DNA of 64,000 bases from an uncultured Clostridia bacterium (GTDB lineage Bacteria; Bacillota; Clostridia; Christensenellales; CAG-917), in assembly GCA_934277615.1 (NCBI GenBank), contig CAKQUV010000005.1:1-64000 (forward strand). The letters are read 5' to 3'. Position numbers and translations under genes: made by a program. Numbering within the stretch: position 1 is the stretch's first letter; each line of letters starts with the position of its first letter. Of this stretch, positions 1 to 7,780 are shown one piece after another. The notes beneath the pieces were generated by a model. That model was given only the letters and a program-made list of their open reading frames with translations. It was not told the origin of the DNA and searched no databases.

Positions 1-365
1 TATTTAAAAATTGTTCAAAACTGACAACAATCAACATCGGAGACAATGTAACAACCATACCGGCATATGCCTTCTCTGGTTGCGATAGTTTGACGAGCGT
101 TAGAATCCCTGTCAGTGTGACGAGCATCGGTGGCGGTGCATTCTATGATTGCAACAGTTTGACGAGTATAACAATCCCCAACAGCGTAACGAGCATTGAT
201 CAGGAAACGTTTATGTATTGTTATAATTTGAGTACTATCAATTTTGAGGGTACAATAGAGCAATGGAATGCAACCACAAAAGGCAAAGATTGGAAAAAAG
301 GTGTGCCAAACACGTGCCAAATCGTCTGTATAGACGGAACGATAACGTTGAGCGAGGAGGAATGA
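1..365 (+). CDS. BspA-like leucine-rich repeat surface protein (C-terminal part, 5' end outside window)
   Basis: The frame is open from the left edge (first full codon at position 3) to TGA at 363-365. It encodes repeats of the LRR_5 / BspA type: units of about 23 residues with the pattern xxLTSIxIPxSVTSIGxxAFxxC, seen three times (for example LTSVRIPVSVTSIGGGAF and LTSITIPNSVTSI), then a diverged unit and a closing FEGTIEQWNA cap. Such proteins are usually secreted or cell-wall attached and take part in adhesion. No anchor motif is visible at this C-terminus. The N-terminus and any signal peptide lie upstream of the window. Confidence 0.85.
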   Translation, partial: FKNCSKLTTINIGDNVTTIPAYAFSGCDSLTSVRIPVSVTSIGGGAFYDCNSLTSITIPNSVTSIDQETFMYCYNLSTINFEGTIEQWNATTKGKDWKKGVPNTCQIVCIDGTITLSEEE

Positions 366-367
366 CG

Positions 368-616
368 ATGAGTTATTTTACTTTCAGGAAATATTTAAAC
401 GAAATGATTAACAGTACAGCCGAAGAATTGTGTGAAAGAATACACAATTATACATTAAATGTTATAGGCGGAATGGACGATATAAAAGCCAAAAAATGTT
501 TTGTTAATCTTGCGACTAAGAAAATGAGAACGATAAAAGGGAAACAGAGTAATGAAACAATAGATGGTTTCATTGCATCATTGGAATTATACCTTACAGC
601 TGATAGTTTATTATGA
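368..616 (+). CDS. hypothetical protein, 82 aa, coupled to the LRR protein gene
   Basis: An 82-residue protein beginning MSYFTFRKYLNEM, with no family I recognise. It is hydrophilic, probably helical, without signal peptide or membrane segment. I chose ATG 368 over ATG 362 because GAGGAGG at 354-360 lies 7 nt before 368 but only one base before 362. It starts 2 nt after the stop of the LRR gene, so the two are probably co-transcribed and translationally coupled. A strong terminator follows directly, which supports this being the last gene of the unit. Function unknown. Confidence 0.6.
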   Translation: MSYFTFRKYLNEMINSTAEELCERIHNYTLNVIGGMDDIKAKKCFVNLATKKMRTIKGKQSNETIDGFIASLELYLTADSLL

Positions 617-626
617 ACAAAATACG

Positions 627-655
627 AAAGCAACCGCACCTGCGGTTGCTTTTCC
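627..655 (+). terminator. rho-independent terminator after the LRR unit
   Basis: Perfect 12-bp stem AAAGCAACCGCA / TGCGGTTGCTTT with a CC loop, ending in a short T run, 11 nt after the stop of the 82-aa gene. Confidence 0.85.
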
Positions 656-688
656 ATTATTTTAATAATGGATATACCGTGGTTTCGG

Positions 689-716
689 TTGACTTTGGGC
701 GCGGAAGTGTTAAAAT
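689..716 (+). promoter_or_regulatory. predicted sigma-A promoter of the MATE gene
   Basis: TTGACT (689-694), 16-bp spacer, TAAAAT (711-716). Transcription would start near 723. Confidence 0.5.
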
Positions 717-784
717 ATACTTTCTCGATCGGATAAGGGGACAGTTTGGGAAATTGTGAAGATTTTCTTGCCGATGAGGAATAT

Positions 785-2314
785 ATGAAACCTTTGCACA
801 ATCAATTGCGTCATCAGCACGGCACTTCCGTGCTTAAAGATATGGATATGACCAACGGACCGCTTCTCAAAAAGTTGATTGCGGTGGCTTTGCCGTTGGC
901 AATTTCGGGCATTTTGCAACTTTTGTTCAACGCGGCGGACTTGATTGTTATCGGTCAATTTTCCGAGACGAGCACGCAGTCTTTGGCGGCGGTTTCGTCC
1001 AACGTCGCACTTATCAATCTCGTTATCAACGTCGTTATAGGATTATCTATCGGCACTAACGTCGTTATGAGCCAAGCAATCGGTTCTCGCAACGAAAACA
1101 AGGCGCAAAACACCGTGCATACCTCCGTTTTGCTTGCGCTTATCAGCGGAACGGCGGTCGGGCTTATCGGCGTGTTTTGTGCAAAATATTTCCTCGAGTG
1201 GATGAAAACCGACCCCGAGATTTTGGACAAAGCCACGGATTATCTGTTTATCTACTTTATCGGCACGCCTGCCAACGTTCTTTACAACTTCGGCGCTTCC
1301 ATACTTCGTGCAAAAGGGGATACCAAACGTCCGCTTATCTACCTCACGATTGCAGGCGTAATCAACGTTGCGCTCAACCTCTTGTTTGTCATTGTGGTAA
1401 AACTTGACGTCAAGGGCGTTGCCATTGCGACAATCGTAAGCCAATACATCTCATGCATACTGCTTGTCATCACGCTTATGCGTGAGCAAGGATATTGCAA
1501 ACTTATACTCAAAAAATTGCGTTTCCACAAGCGTGAGTTTGCGGATATCATCAAAGTGGGCCTGCCAAGCGGAATACTCAACTCATTCTTCTCAATCGCC
1601 AACGTACTTATCCAGACCAACCTCAATTCCTTCGGATACGCGCTTGTGGCAGGCAGTTCCACGGGTAGCAACCTCGAAGGCTTCGTGTATACGTCTATGA
1701 ACGCCGTGTCCAATGCAACCGTTACGTTTGCGGGGCAGAACTACGGCGCAAGAAAGCCCGAACGTATCAAAAAGACCGCAATAGAAGGCTCGATTATGAT
1801 TATCGTCATAAGCCTTATATGGACGCTCGTCTTGCTCCTTGCGGGGCAATACATAGCAAGACTCTATACTCCCGACCCCGTCGTAATCGAGTATGCTTGC
1901 GAAAGAATGAAAATCATTTTGCCAATTTATTTCGTATGCGGCATAGTGGAAGTGCTCGTCGGTTGTATGCGAGGTATGGGATATTCGTTTACGCCAATGA
2001 TTGCCAACTTCTTCTGCATTTGCGTGTTCCGAATCGTGTGGATTTACACCGCTTGCAAGGCGTATCCGTCGCCCACAACGCTGTATCTCAGTTGGCCGAT
2101 CAGTTGGATTCTCAATATCATCGTTGACGGCGTCATCATGGCGGTCATCTACAAGCGAGAGAAGTATATGATGAAGATGTCGTCCGTCGAGTACGTTCCG
2201 CAAAATCAGTATGATGACAAAGACGCGGAAGTCGACGACGTGCCGATTATCGAAGACGATTATCCCGAACTCAAAGAAACCGTTGCCTGCGATTCCGAAA
2301 ATCAAAACAATTAA
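785..2314 (+). CDS. MATE family multidrug/Na+ antiporter
   Basis: Integral membrane exporter of the MATE (DinF/MepA-like) family, which extrudes cationic drugs or metabolites in exchange for Na+ or H+. Twelve hydrophobic segments are readable. The family signature near the N-terminus is clear (MTNGPLLKKLIAVALPLAIS followed by LFNAADLIVIGQFS), and the second half repeats the fold. The length of about 509 residues is slightly above the usual 450 because of an acidic tail (EVDDVPIIEDDYPELKE). ATG 785 has AGGA 4 nt upstream. A TTG at 746 with AAGGGGA upstream is an alternative that adds 13 residues. Substrate unknown. Confidence 0.88.
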   Translation: MKPLHNQLRHQHGTSVLKDMDMTNGPLLKKLIAVALPLAISGILQLLFNAADLIVIGQFSETSTQSLAAVSSNVALINLVINVVIGLSIGTNVVMSQAIGSRNENKAQNTVHTSVLLALISGTAVGLIGVFCAKYFLEWMKTDPEILDKATDYLFIYFIGTPANVLYNFGASILRAKGDTKRPLIYLTIAGVINVALNLLFVIVVKLDVKGVAIATIVSQYISCILLVITLMREQGYCKLILKKLRFHKREFADIIKVGLPSGILNSFFSIANVLIQTNLNSFGYALVAGSSTGSNLEGFVYTSMNAVSNATVTFAGQNYGARKPERIKKTAIEGSIMIIVISLIWTLVLLLAGQYIARLYTPDPVVIEYACERMKIILPIYFVCGIVEVLVGCMRGMGYSFTPMIANFFCICVFRIVWIYTACKAYPSPTTLYLSWPISWILNIIVDGVIMAVIYKREKYMMKMSSVEYVPQNQYDDKDAEVDDVPIIEDDYPELKETVACDSENQNN

Positions 2315-2339
2315 CTTCGTCAGTGCGCACTCGTTTATG

Positions 2340-2609
2340 GCGTACTTATTAACGGAATGTGCTTATTCGGAGTTGGAGGCGCAAGGCGCCGACCGCACCG
2401 AGCGTCGAGCTTGACGGATAGTACAAGTGAGCCAACGAGTGTTGTTTTTTCGTTGGTGAACGAGTGACATAACAAGAGAAATGTCCCTATTATGCGAGCA
2501 CCGAGTGTGTCCCCCCGCGGAGCGGTTCCGTGGGTTCCCTCAAGCGAAGTGCAGAGGGGGAACGGAATAGGGGAAACACCGTGAGGAAGGGGGAAGTTGC
2601 ATTTAAATG
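2340..2609 (+). repeat. dispersed structured repeat, copy A (short form)
   Basis: GC-rich intergenic element running from GCGTACTTATTAACGG to GAGGAAGGGGGAAGTTGCAT. The same start, internal blocks (GGCGCAAGGCGCCGACCGCA, GGGTTCCCTCAAGC, AGAGGGGGAACGG) and end recur at 4253, 11170, 46370 (minus strand) and, 5'-truncated, at 57615. It can form several stem-loops, including GGTTCCCTC pairing with GAGGGGGAACG. It lies downstream of the MATE gene in the same orientation. No open frame is shared between copies. Nothing else is recognisable in the interval 2315-2640. Confidence 0.8.
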
Positions 2610-2645
2610 ATTTACACTCACTCATTTGAAAACTTTTAGCAATAC

Positions 2646-2669
2646 AAGCGACCGAACGGTCGCTTTTTT
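2646..2669 (+). terminator. rho-independent terminator
   Basis: Stem AAGCGACCG / CGGTCGCTT with a 2-nt AA loop, followed by TTTTTTG. It ends transcription from the MATE gene/repeat A interval. Confidence 0.8.
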
Positions 2670-2743
2670 GTTGCCTGCAAGTTTTATCCATACAGATGTC
2701 GAATATTGTCGGTTTTTACGGCGGGTTTTGTCGAAGGTGCATA

Positions 2744-2773
2744 TTGAAATGTCATACTTATGTATTGTATAAT
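2744..2773 (+). promoter_or_regulatory. predicted promoter of the M28 peptidase gene
   Basis: TTGAAA (2744-2749), 18-bp spacer, TATAAT (2768-2773), 28 nt upstream of the start codon. Confidence 0.5.
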
Positions 2774-2801
2774 ATATCTATCTTTTGATATAGGAGAAGT
2801 T

Positions 2802-4070
2802 ATGGGAAAATTACAAAGTCTTATTGACAACAAGGCGCAAAGCGCACAATTTATGTGCGATGAAATCGCGCATATCTGCAACGATATGCCCAAGCGCGAC
2901 CCCGGTAGCGAAGGCGAAAAGATGGCGTGCGAGTATATGGCGGACTTTCTCAAAAACGACTGCGGTTGCGAGCGTAGCGACGTGGAATCGTTCAAAGAAA
3001 ATCCGAACGCGTTTTTCGGCTGGATTTACTTCACGATTACCTTCGTTTTGGTCGGTATGGTGGCGTTTTTCTTCCTTCCGATTTTCGGCGCGATAATCAC
3101 CGCTCTCGGATTCGCGATTTTGTTTATACAATTCGGTCTTTACAAGAAACTCGTTGACAAGTGTTTCCCCGAAAAGACAGGACACAGCGTTACCGCAATC
3201 AAGAAATGCACCGGCGAAGTGAAGGGCAGAGTGTTCTTCAACGGTCATCCCGACGCAGTGTGGAATTGGCCCGTCAACAACAAATTCGGCGGTACGGCAC
3301 ACGTTGCGCACCTTGTAACAAGCGTTGTAAGCGGTCTTGTGGTGCTCGGTCTCAATATTGCCGCAGCGGTCAAGACGGGTTGCAGACCTGTTACGTCCTT
3401 TGCGCTTGCGGACTATACCGCTCTTTACGGCGAGGTGCTTTTCTGGATGGGTATCGCAATTCTCGTTATGGTTCCTTGCCTTGTCGGTATGTACTTTATG
3501 TGGGATGAAAAGACCATCACGGACGGCGCAAACGACAACCTCACCGGCTGCTATATGGGCATCGCCATCCTCAAAGCAATGAAAGATCAAGGCATCGAGC
3601 TTGAACACACCGAAGTCGGCGTTATCATTTCGGGCAGTGAAGAGGCAGGTCTGCGCGGAGCAATGGCGTGGTGCGAGGCTCACAAAGGCGAATTCGACGA
3701 CGTGCCTACGTGGATTTATTCTTATGACACAATTCACGAAAGTCGTTTCCTTGGCGTAAACTATCGCGACCTCAACGGCACGGTGGCTTCCGACAAGGAA
3801 GTCAGCGATTCCTTTATGCAAGCAGCGCAAGAACTCGGCATTAAGTGCACCAAGACGTGGGTTCCTCCTTTTGGCGGAGCAACCGACAACGCCGCATTCA
3901 ACAAAGCAGGTTTCAAGTCCACGGGTATCACCGCACTAGACCACAACTTGCAAGACTACTATCACACCATGCGCGACACGGCGGATAACCTCAATCCGGA
4001 GTGCTTGGCAGATTGTTATGCTATCTCGGTCAAAGCCCTCGAAAATTTTGATAAAAACATCGCCAAATAG
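2802..4070 (+). CDS. M28-type zinc metallopeptidase with embedded membrane segments
   Basis: 422-residue M28 (aminopeptidase Y/S-like) peptidase. The zinc-site motifs are present in order: GHPD at about 148-151, DGANDN at 241-246, SGSEEAG with the general-base Glu pair at 280-281, SYDTIHE, and a C-terminal YYHTMRDT histidine. Unusually, the chain between the N-terminal helix and the catalytic motifs contains hydrophobic stretches at about 72-112, 170-190 and 206-234, so the enzyme is probably membrane-embedded. There is no signal peptide. The start follows AGGAGAAG by 5 nt. Likely role: peptide or amino-acid-conjugate hydrolysis; substrate unknown. Confidence 0.8.
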   Translation: MGKLQSLIDNKAQSAQFMCDEIAHICNDMPKRDPGSEGEKMACEYMADFLKNDCGCERSDVESFKENPNAFFGWIYFTITFVLVGMVAFFFLPIFGAIITALGFAILFIQFGLYKKLVDKCFPEKTGHSVTAIKKCTGEVKGRVFFNGHPDAVWNWPVNNKFGGTAHVAHLVTSVVSGLVVLGLNIAAAVKTGCRPVTSFALADYTALYGEVLFWMGIAILVMVPCLVGMYFMWDEKTITDGANDNLTGCYMGIAILKAMKDQGIELEHTEVGVIISGSEEAGLRGAMAWCEAHKGEFDDVPTWIYSYDTIHESRFLGVNYRDLNGTVASDKEVSDSFMQAAQELGIKCTKTWVPPFGGATDNAAFNKAGFKSTGITALDHNLQDYYHTMRDTADNLNPECLADCYAISVKALENFDKNIAK

Positions 4071-4076
4071 CATCTG

Positions 4077-4153
4077 ACTTTGTCAGCGCGCATCCGCTCC
4101 AAAATCACGTACGCTTTGTACGTTGGGTTTTGTTTCGGATGCGCGCTTTCGCG
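4077..4153 (+). repeat. long stem-loop element H1 (covarying family)
   Basis: Perfect 12-bp outer stem AGCGCGCATCCG (4085-4096) / CGGATGCGCGCT (4136-4147), then an inner AAAATC / GGTTTT pairing and an apical ACGTAC / GTACGT hairpin. It lies directly after the peptidase gene. A relative at 27777 keeps the inner sequence but has a different, still complementary, outer stem. Confidence 0.7.
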
Positions 4154-4252
4154 TCATATATCTATTTGGACGATGTTTTTTATTATTCTTTTACAATCTC
4201 ACGGTCGAAATTTGTTGGTGACATCGCTAAATAAAACGCAAACTTGTTTGGG

Positions 4253-4659
4253 GCGTACTTATAAAAGAAATGTGCTTATTCGTAGCGTGGAGGCGCAGGG
4301 CGCCGACCGCATCGAGCGTCGAGCTTGACGATTAGTACGAGAATGCGTGGCATTTTGTTGCGCAGCCGCCACGCAGGCGAAGTGGCATAACAAGAGAACG
4401 ATACTTTTCTATGCGAGTACCGTAAGGAGCGTAGCGACGGAATAGCGATTGTTACGAAGTCAATCGCGTCGCGTTGTCCCCCGCTAGGCGGTCGTCGTGG
4501 GTTCCCTCAAGCAAAGCGCAGAGGGGGAACGGCGATATGGGCGCGACGCGTTATGCAACACAAACGGTGAATGTGTCGTAGCCAAAGCGAACGAGGCGGA
4601 TTGCGGTGCGCAAACGCCGAAGTCCAAACACCCTGAGGAAGGGGGAAAGTTGCATTTTA
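4253..4659 (+). repeat. dispersed structured repeat, copy B (long form)
   Basis: Full-length copy of about 407 nt with the same ends as copy A. It adds two blocks absent from A and C: a hairpin block with GCGATTG...CAATCGC, and a 3' block of the GGTGAATGTGTCGTAGCC / GCGAACGAGGCGGATTGCGG type shared with the copies at 46370 and 57615. It sits between two plus-strand genes and is itself plus-oriented. The remainder of 4154-4252 shows nothing recognisable. Confidence 0.8.
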
Positions 4660-4705
4660 GGAGTTAGAATCGGTATTCTTTAAAAATTTATTTCTTATTT
4701 TTGTA

Positions 4706-4734
4706 TTGCTATTCGGGTTTTTATATTTTACAAT
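4706..4734 (+). promoter_or_regulatory. predicted promoter giving a leaderless mRNA
   Basis: TTGCTA (4706-4711), exact 17-bp spacer, TACAAT (4729-4734). The ATG at 4741 lies 6 nt after the -10 box, where transcription should begin, and no Shine-Dalgarno sequence precedes it. Confidence 0.5.
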
Positions 4735-4740
4735 ACACCT

Positions 4741-5067
4741 ATGAGTATAGTTATCAATATTTACTACAAGGGTGAGGGCGCAAACGCCGGAAAATTCGCC
4801 GAAGAAATGACCCATAGCGGCATTGTCGATAAAATCCGCAACGAGGAGGGCAACGAAGGGTACGACTACTATTTGCCGTTCGAGGGTGGAGATACCGTGC
4901 TTTTGATTGACAAATGGAAAGACCAAAATGCGCTCGATTTGCATCACGCGTCGCCCATAATGAGCGACATTGCAAGACTTCGAGAGAAGTACGATTTGCA
5001 TATGCGAGTGGAGCGTTATGTATCGGATACAGAAGTGCCGAGCGACGATAAATTTATAAGAAAATAG
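4741..5067 (+). CDS. antibiotic biosynthesis monooxygenase (ABM)-fold protein
   Basis: 108-residue protein with the dimeric ferredoxin-like ABM pattern: an N-terminal strand IVINIYYKGEG, a helix, a GYDYYLPFE strand, then TVLLIDKWKDQNALDLHHASP, the usual conserved block ahead of the last helix, and a final RVERY strand. Members include quinol oxidases and heme-degrading enzymes, and most are uncharacterised. No heme ligand can be assigned. The start has no ribosome-binding site and seems to be leaderless. A TfoX-like gene follows after 8 nt. Confidence 0.7.
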   Translation: MSIVINIYYKGEGANAGKFAEEMTHSGIVDKIRNEEGNEGYDYYLPFEGGDTVLLIDKWKDQNALDLHHASPIMSDIARLREKYDLHMRVERYVSDTEVPSDDKFIRK

Positions 5068-5075
5068 GTGGCAAA

Positions 5076-5375
5076 ATGGCAAGCAGTAAAGAATATAGAG
5101 ATTTCGTATTGGAACAAGCAAGCGAATTGAACCTTACGTACAAGCCGATGATGAGCGAGTATTTGCTTTACTTTGACGGAATATATTTCGGCGGTGTGTT
5201 TGACGATAGATTGCTTGTGAAAATTACGCCCAACGGGGCAAAATACGGTATGCGAGAGCAGTTGCCATACGATGGCGCAAAGCCTATGTATTTCGTGGAA
5301 GAAATCGATGACAGAGCACTCGTTTGCGATATTATTCGCACGGTAAGCGCAGATTTGAAAAAGAAAGCAAAATGA
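5076..5375 (+). CDS. TfoX/Sxy N-terminal domain protein
   Basis: 99-residue protein matching the TfoX N-terminal fold: a helix (YRDFVLEQASELN), then PMMSEYLLYFDGIYFGGVFDDRLLVKIT, which is the family's hairpin motif, and GMREQLPYDGAKPMYFVEEID. In proteobacteria the two-domain TfoX regulates competence. Stand-alone N-terminal domains like this one are common in Bacillota and their role is unknown. Start follows AGGTGG. It ends at a strong bidirectional terminator. Confidence 0.8.
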   Translation: MASSKEYRDFVLEQASELNLTYKPMMSEYLLYFDGIYFGGVFDDRLLVKITPNGAKYGMREQLPYDGAKPMYFVEEIDDRALVCDIIRTVSADLKKKAK

Positions 5376-5399
5376 ACAAACAAACGTTTTATAAACGCA

Positions 5400-5431
5400 A
5401 AAACGCACGATAAACCGTGCGTTTTCGTTTT
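5400..5431. terminator. bidirectional terminator between convergent genes
   Basis: 10-bp stem AAAACGCACG / CGTGCGTTTT with a 6-nt loop and T runs on both strands. It serves the TfoX-like gene (+) and the 158-aa gene (-). Confidence 0.8.
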
Positions 5432-5442
5432 TTATGTGGCTA

Positions 5443-5919
5443 TTATTGCTTGTCGTTGACGATGACCATATCTTTTTCTGACACTTCGATATCGGCGTAA
5501 TCCTCGCCGTGCTCGTCGGAGAAAATCACGTACCATTTGTCGTCTATCGAGTAGTCCATCATAATCGTACCTACTGCGCCTTTATGCACACCGTATGAGG
5601 AATATTCGTCTTTTTCCACGACTATCATAACTCGGTCGTATTCTTGGAATATGCTGTTTTGAAAAGTCGGTTTGCGTTCTATATCGTCAATTCTATCCTC
5701 GAGCTGCGCAATCCAGTCTTTCGATAACGAGTAGGGGATTTGGCAAAACTCGTCGCTTTTGAGAGAGACTACGAGATAATCTCCCAAAGCATTTTTATTG
5801 AAAAACATTACGTCGCAAATACCGCCTTGTTTGTCCTCTATGACGATACCTATATCGCCTACCGAAATACCTTGTATATCGACCGATTTCGTTAAACTTA
5901 CGAGAGTATATGTCTGCAT
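5443..5919 (-). CDS. hypothetical protein with two SH3-like (DUF4926-type) halves
   Basis: 158-residue soluble protein that seems to be an internal duplication. The N-terminal half has VGDIGIVIEDKQGGICDVMF, and the C-terminal half has HKGAVGTIMMDYSIDDKWYVIFSDE. Both resemble the small beta-barrel DUF4926/KOW-like pattern (a G-x-x-G-T/I-V turn followed by a W/DVxF strand). The middle (QIPYSLSKDWIAQLEDRIDDIER) is helical. An AGGGA-type site precedes the ATG. Monocistronic between a bidirectional terminator and the next minus-strand gene. Function unknown; the domain link is tentative. Confidence 0.55.
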   Translation of the reverse strand: MQTYTLVSLTKSVDIQGISVGDIGIVIEDKQGGICDVMFFNKNALGDYLVVSLKSDEFCQIPYSLSKDWIAQLEDRIDDIERKPTFQNSIFQEYDRVMIVVEKDEYSSYGVHKGAVGTIMMDYSIDDKWYVIFSDEHGEDYADIEVSEKDMVIVNDKQ

Positions 5920-6048
5920 ATTTTTTCCCTATTCATTTGCTTTCCCGCAAAACGGTGTAGTATTTTTAATTAGACCATTTGGTTTTAATAGCGGAGCTGT
6001 GTTTTTTCAAAGAATTATGCCAGAGTAATTTATGCTGTTTTTCCATTT

Positions 6049-6726
6049 TTATCTTTCCGTCATTGACTCGGCGAGCATCATAAAGTCGTAGAGTGGCTTT
6101 ATCATTGCAAACTGCTCGCAGAGGGTTTTTGCAAGGTCGGGGGAGAAAAGAAGATCTATATCGTGTGAATTTGCGATGAAGCACATATCTTTCTTTTCAA
6201 GCCACAATGCGACGTCTTGCGGATAGTCGGGATAGTGCGGCTTTTTGTACGTTTCGCCTACGAACTTAAAAATATCTTGATTTTCAAAGCATCGTTTGGC
6301 GTTTTGAAAAGATTTTGAGTTTGACAAAATCAAGTTGCGCATACTTGCCATACTTTTTGCGTCGGCGCAGTAGTAGCCGCAACCGTATCGGAAGCCGTAG
6401 GGCGACAACTCGAAAAAGTAACCGGGGAGTCCGTACATTTGATTTTTGTCGCGCATAAAGGTGAACCACATACAATCTCTGTAAAGGCTGGTTTTGTCCT
6501 TGGCAAAGCGCAAATCTTTGTAGAGGCGCGAAACGACGCTCCTAGGCTCGGTGATAAAGCCCTCGTCTATTTTGAGCATGTCGGGCGTCATTTCTCTTAC
6601 GATATCGCAAAAGGGAACGTAGAGGTATTGTCTGAAATCATCTTTATGCTCCGCATACCACGCTTTTGAGTTGTTGAGGTGGTTGAAATACAAAAAGTCG
6701 AGAGAGCGTTGTGAAAACGTCGTCAT
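6049..6726 (-). CDS. DUF2461 domain-containing protein
   Basis: 225-residue protein of the DUF2461 (TIGR02453) family, recognised from FLYFNHLNNSKAWYAEHK near the start, the RLYKDLRFAKDKTSLYRD block, and LPGYFFELSPYGFRYGCGYY. Biochemical role unknown. Its ATG overlaps the stop of the TetR gene upstream by 4 nt (ATGA), so the two are translationally coupled and the TetR protein probably controls this gene too. Confidence 0.85.
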   Translation of the reverse strand: MTTFSQRSLDFLYFNHLNNSKAWYAEHKDDFRQYLYVPFCDIVREMTPDMLKIDEGFITEPRSVVSRLYKDLRFAKDKTSLYRDCMWFTFMRDKNQMYGLPGYFFELSPYGFRYGCGYYCADAKSMASMRNLILSNSKSFQNAKRCFENQDIFKFVGETYKKPHYPDYPQDVALWLEKKDMCFIANSHDIDLLFSPDLAKTLCEQFAMIKPLYDFMMLAESMTER

Positions 6727-7331
6727 TGCTTGTCCTCGAAGAGCGAAACGATAGTATTTTCCACAATCTTACGCATTGCGTCGTAATCGATGTACGTATG
6801 GTGGTCGTAAACGAACTCGTGAGAGAAGGATTGCACGATATCCATTGCAAAATGGATACGCTCGGTGAGGTTGAGGGTGGTTACGCCAAGCGACTTGAAT
6901 TTGTCTGCAATGGCGATGGTAAGCTCATCCTCCAAATCGATAAACTTCTTGTTGACGGCTTCGTCCGTGTGCGACAGGGAGTGCAACGCCTCGTGGATGT
7001 TGGCTTGTTTTTTGTGTATCTCGATTGCGCCGTCAAGCACGTGAGAGGCGATTTGAGAAAAGTCCAAAGGCGCGTGCAAGCCGTCAATCATTTCCAAAAC
7101 AGGAGCAAAAGCCTTGTTGACGTAAATCTCAAGAACGTCGAGAAGAATATCTCTCTTATCCTTGAAATATCCGTAAACGATGCCCGTGGATACGCCCGCT
7201 TGTTTTGCGATTTGCGCCGTGTTGGTATTGTAATAACCGACCGTTGAGAAAAGTTCGTATCCGGCTTTGACTATTTTGTTTTTCTTTTCGATAGAACGCT
7301 CTTGTTTTGGTTCTCTTACTTCTTGTGCCAT
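6723..7331 (-). CDS. TetR/AcrR family transcriptional regulator
   Basis: 202-residue one-component regulator. The N-terminal HTH is clear (IVKAGYELFSTVGYYNTNTAQIAKQAG then VSTGIVYGYFKDKRDIL), followed by an all-helical ligand domain. ATG 7331 is preferred over an upstream GTG at 7340 because AGGTGA sits 5 nt before it. The gene lies first in a two-gene unit with DUF2461 and is divergent from the feo operon, with 221 nt between them. It could regulate itself, the feo operon, or both. No ligand can be inferred. Confidence 0.88.
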   Translation of the reverse strand: MAQEVREPKQERSIEKKNKIVKAGYELFSTVGYYNTNTAQIAKQAGVSTGIVYGYFKDKRDILLDVLEIYVNKAFAPVLEMIDGLHAPLDFSQIASHVLDGAIEIHKKQANIHEALHSLSHTDEAVNKKFIDLEDELTIAIADKFKSLGVTTLNLTERIHFAMDIVQSFSHEFVYDHHTYIDYDAMRKIVENTIVSLFEDKQ

Positions 7332-7375
7332 ACATTTCACCTGCGCATACGTACGCGCGTTTTCAAGTTGTTTTT

Positions 7376-7404
7376 ATTATACGACAAAGTGCCGAATAAA
7401 TCAA
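7376..7404 (-). promoter_or_regulatory. predicted promoter of the TetR-DUF2461 unit
   Basis: On the minus strand: TTGATT (7399-7404), exact 17-bp spacer, TATAAT (7376-7381). Confidence 0.6.
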
Positions 7405-7450
7405 CTAAAATGAAAAGTGAAATTTTTTTCATATTTTTTCATAAAATCGA

Positions 7451-7479
7451 TTGACATCCGATTTTCATAGTTGTAATAT
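7451..7479 (+). promoter_or_regulatory. predicted promoter of the feo operon
   Basis: Consensus TTGACA (7451-7456), exact 17-bp spacer, TAATAT (7474-7479). Transcription should start near 7486. Confidence 0.7.
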
Positions 7480-7490
7480 CATATTGCAAA

Positions 7491-7514
7491 TGTGAATAAA
7501 ATTTCATATTCACA
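7491..7514 (+). promoter_or_regulatory. candidate operator at the feo transcription start
   Basis: Perfect 8-bp inverted repeat TGTGAATA - 8 nt - TATTCACA centred about 17 nt downstream of the predicted start. The placement suits a repressor such as an iron-responsive regulator or the divergent TetR protein. The sequence does not match the classical Fur or DtxR consensus, so the binding protein is unknown. Confidence 0.45.
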
Positions 7515-7552
7515 TATCGAGAAAATAAAAGCGCGTAAGGAGAGAGAAGAAT

Positions 7553-7765
7553 ATGCCGCTGGTATTTGCACCTATTGGAAGAGAATTGAGAATAGTCAAG
7601 ATTTTGACTGATGAAAAGACCAAGAAACATTTGGAAAGTTTGGGTATTACCATAGATTCCGACATCAGTATCATATCCCAAAGCGGTGGCAGCGTAATTT
7701 GCCACATCAAAGACGGCAGACTCGCTTTGGACAAAGAAATGGCAACAAAAATTTTGGTAGCATAA
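7553..7765 (+). CDS. feoA: FeoA-domain protein (first of two)
   Basis: 70-residue SH3-like FeoA protein: MPLVFAPIGRELRIVKILTD, then a LESLGITIDSDISIISQSGG turn and a GRLALDKEMATKI end, the usual FeoA order. FeoA proteins bind or modulate the FeoB ferrous-iron transporter. It is more diverged than the second copy. Good RBS (AAGGAGAG). First gene of the feo operon, 15 nt before the second feoA. Confidence 0.85.
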   Translation: MPLVFAPIGRELRIVKILTDEKTKKHLESLGITIDSDISIISQSGGSVICHIKDGRLALDKEMATKILVA

Positions 7766-7780
7766 ATTTAGGAGGACAAA

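Noticed and set aside
2340..2609. Classical MITE or insertion sequence
   Set aside because: No terminal inverted repeats, target duplications or transposase could be seen at the ends of any copy; the nature of the repeat is left open.
2335..2691. 118-codon minus-strand frame across repeat A
   Set aside because: It is not kept in the other copies of the repeat, so the repeat does not encode a shared protein.
1592..3830. Long antisense frames opposite the MATE and M28 genes
   Set aside because: Composition-driven shadows without start signals; the plus-strand products carry recognisable family motifs.
7331..7340. GTG start three codons upstream for the first TetR gene
   Set aside because: AGGTGA overlaps that start, whereas it is well spaced before the ATG at 7331.
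7491..7514. Fur box
   Set aside because: The palindrome lacks the GATAAT-type hexamers of a Fur site, so it is listed as an unassigned operator.
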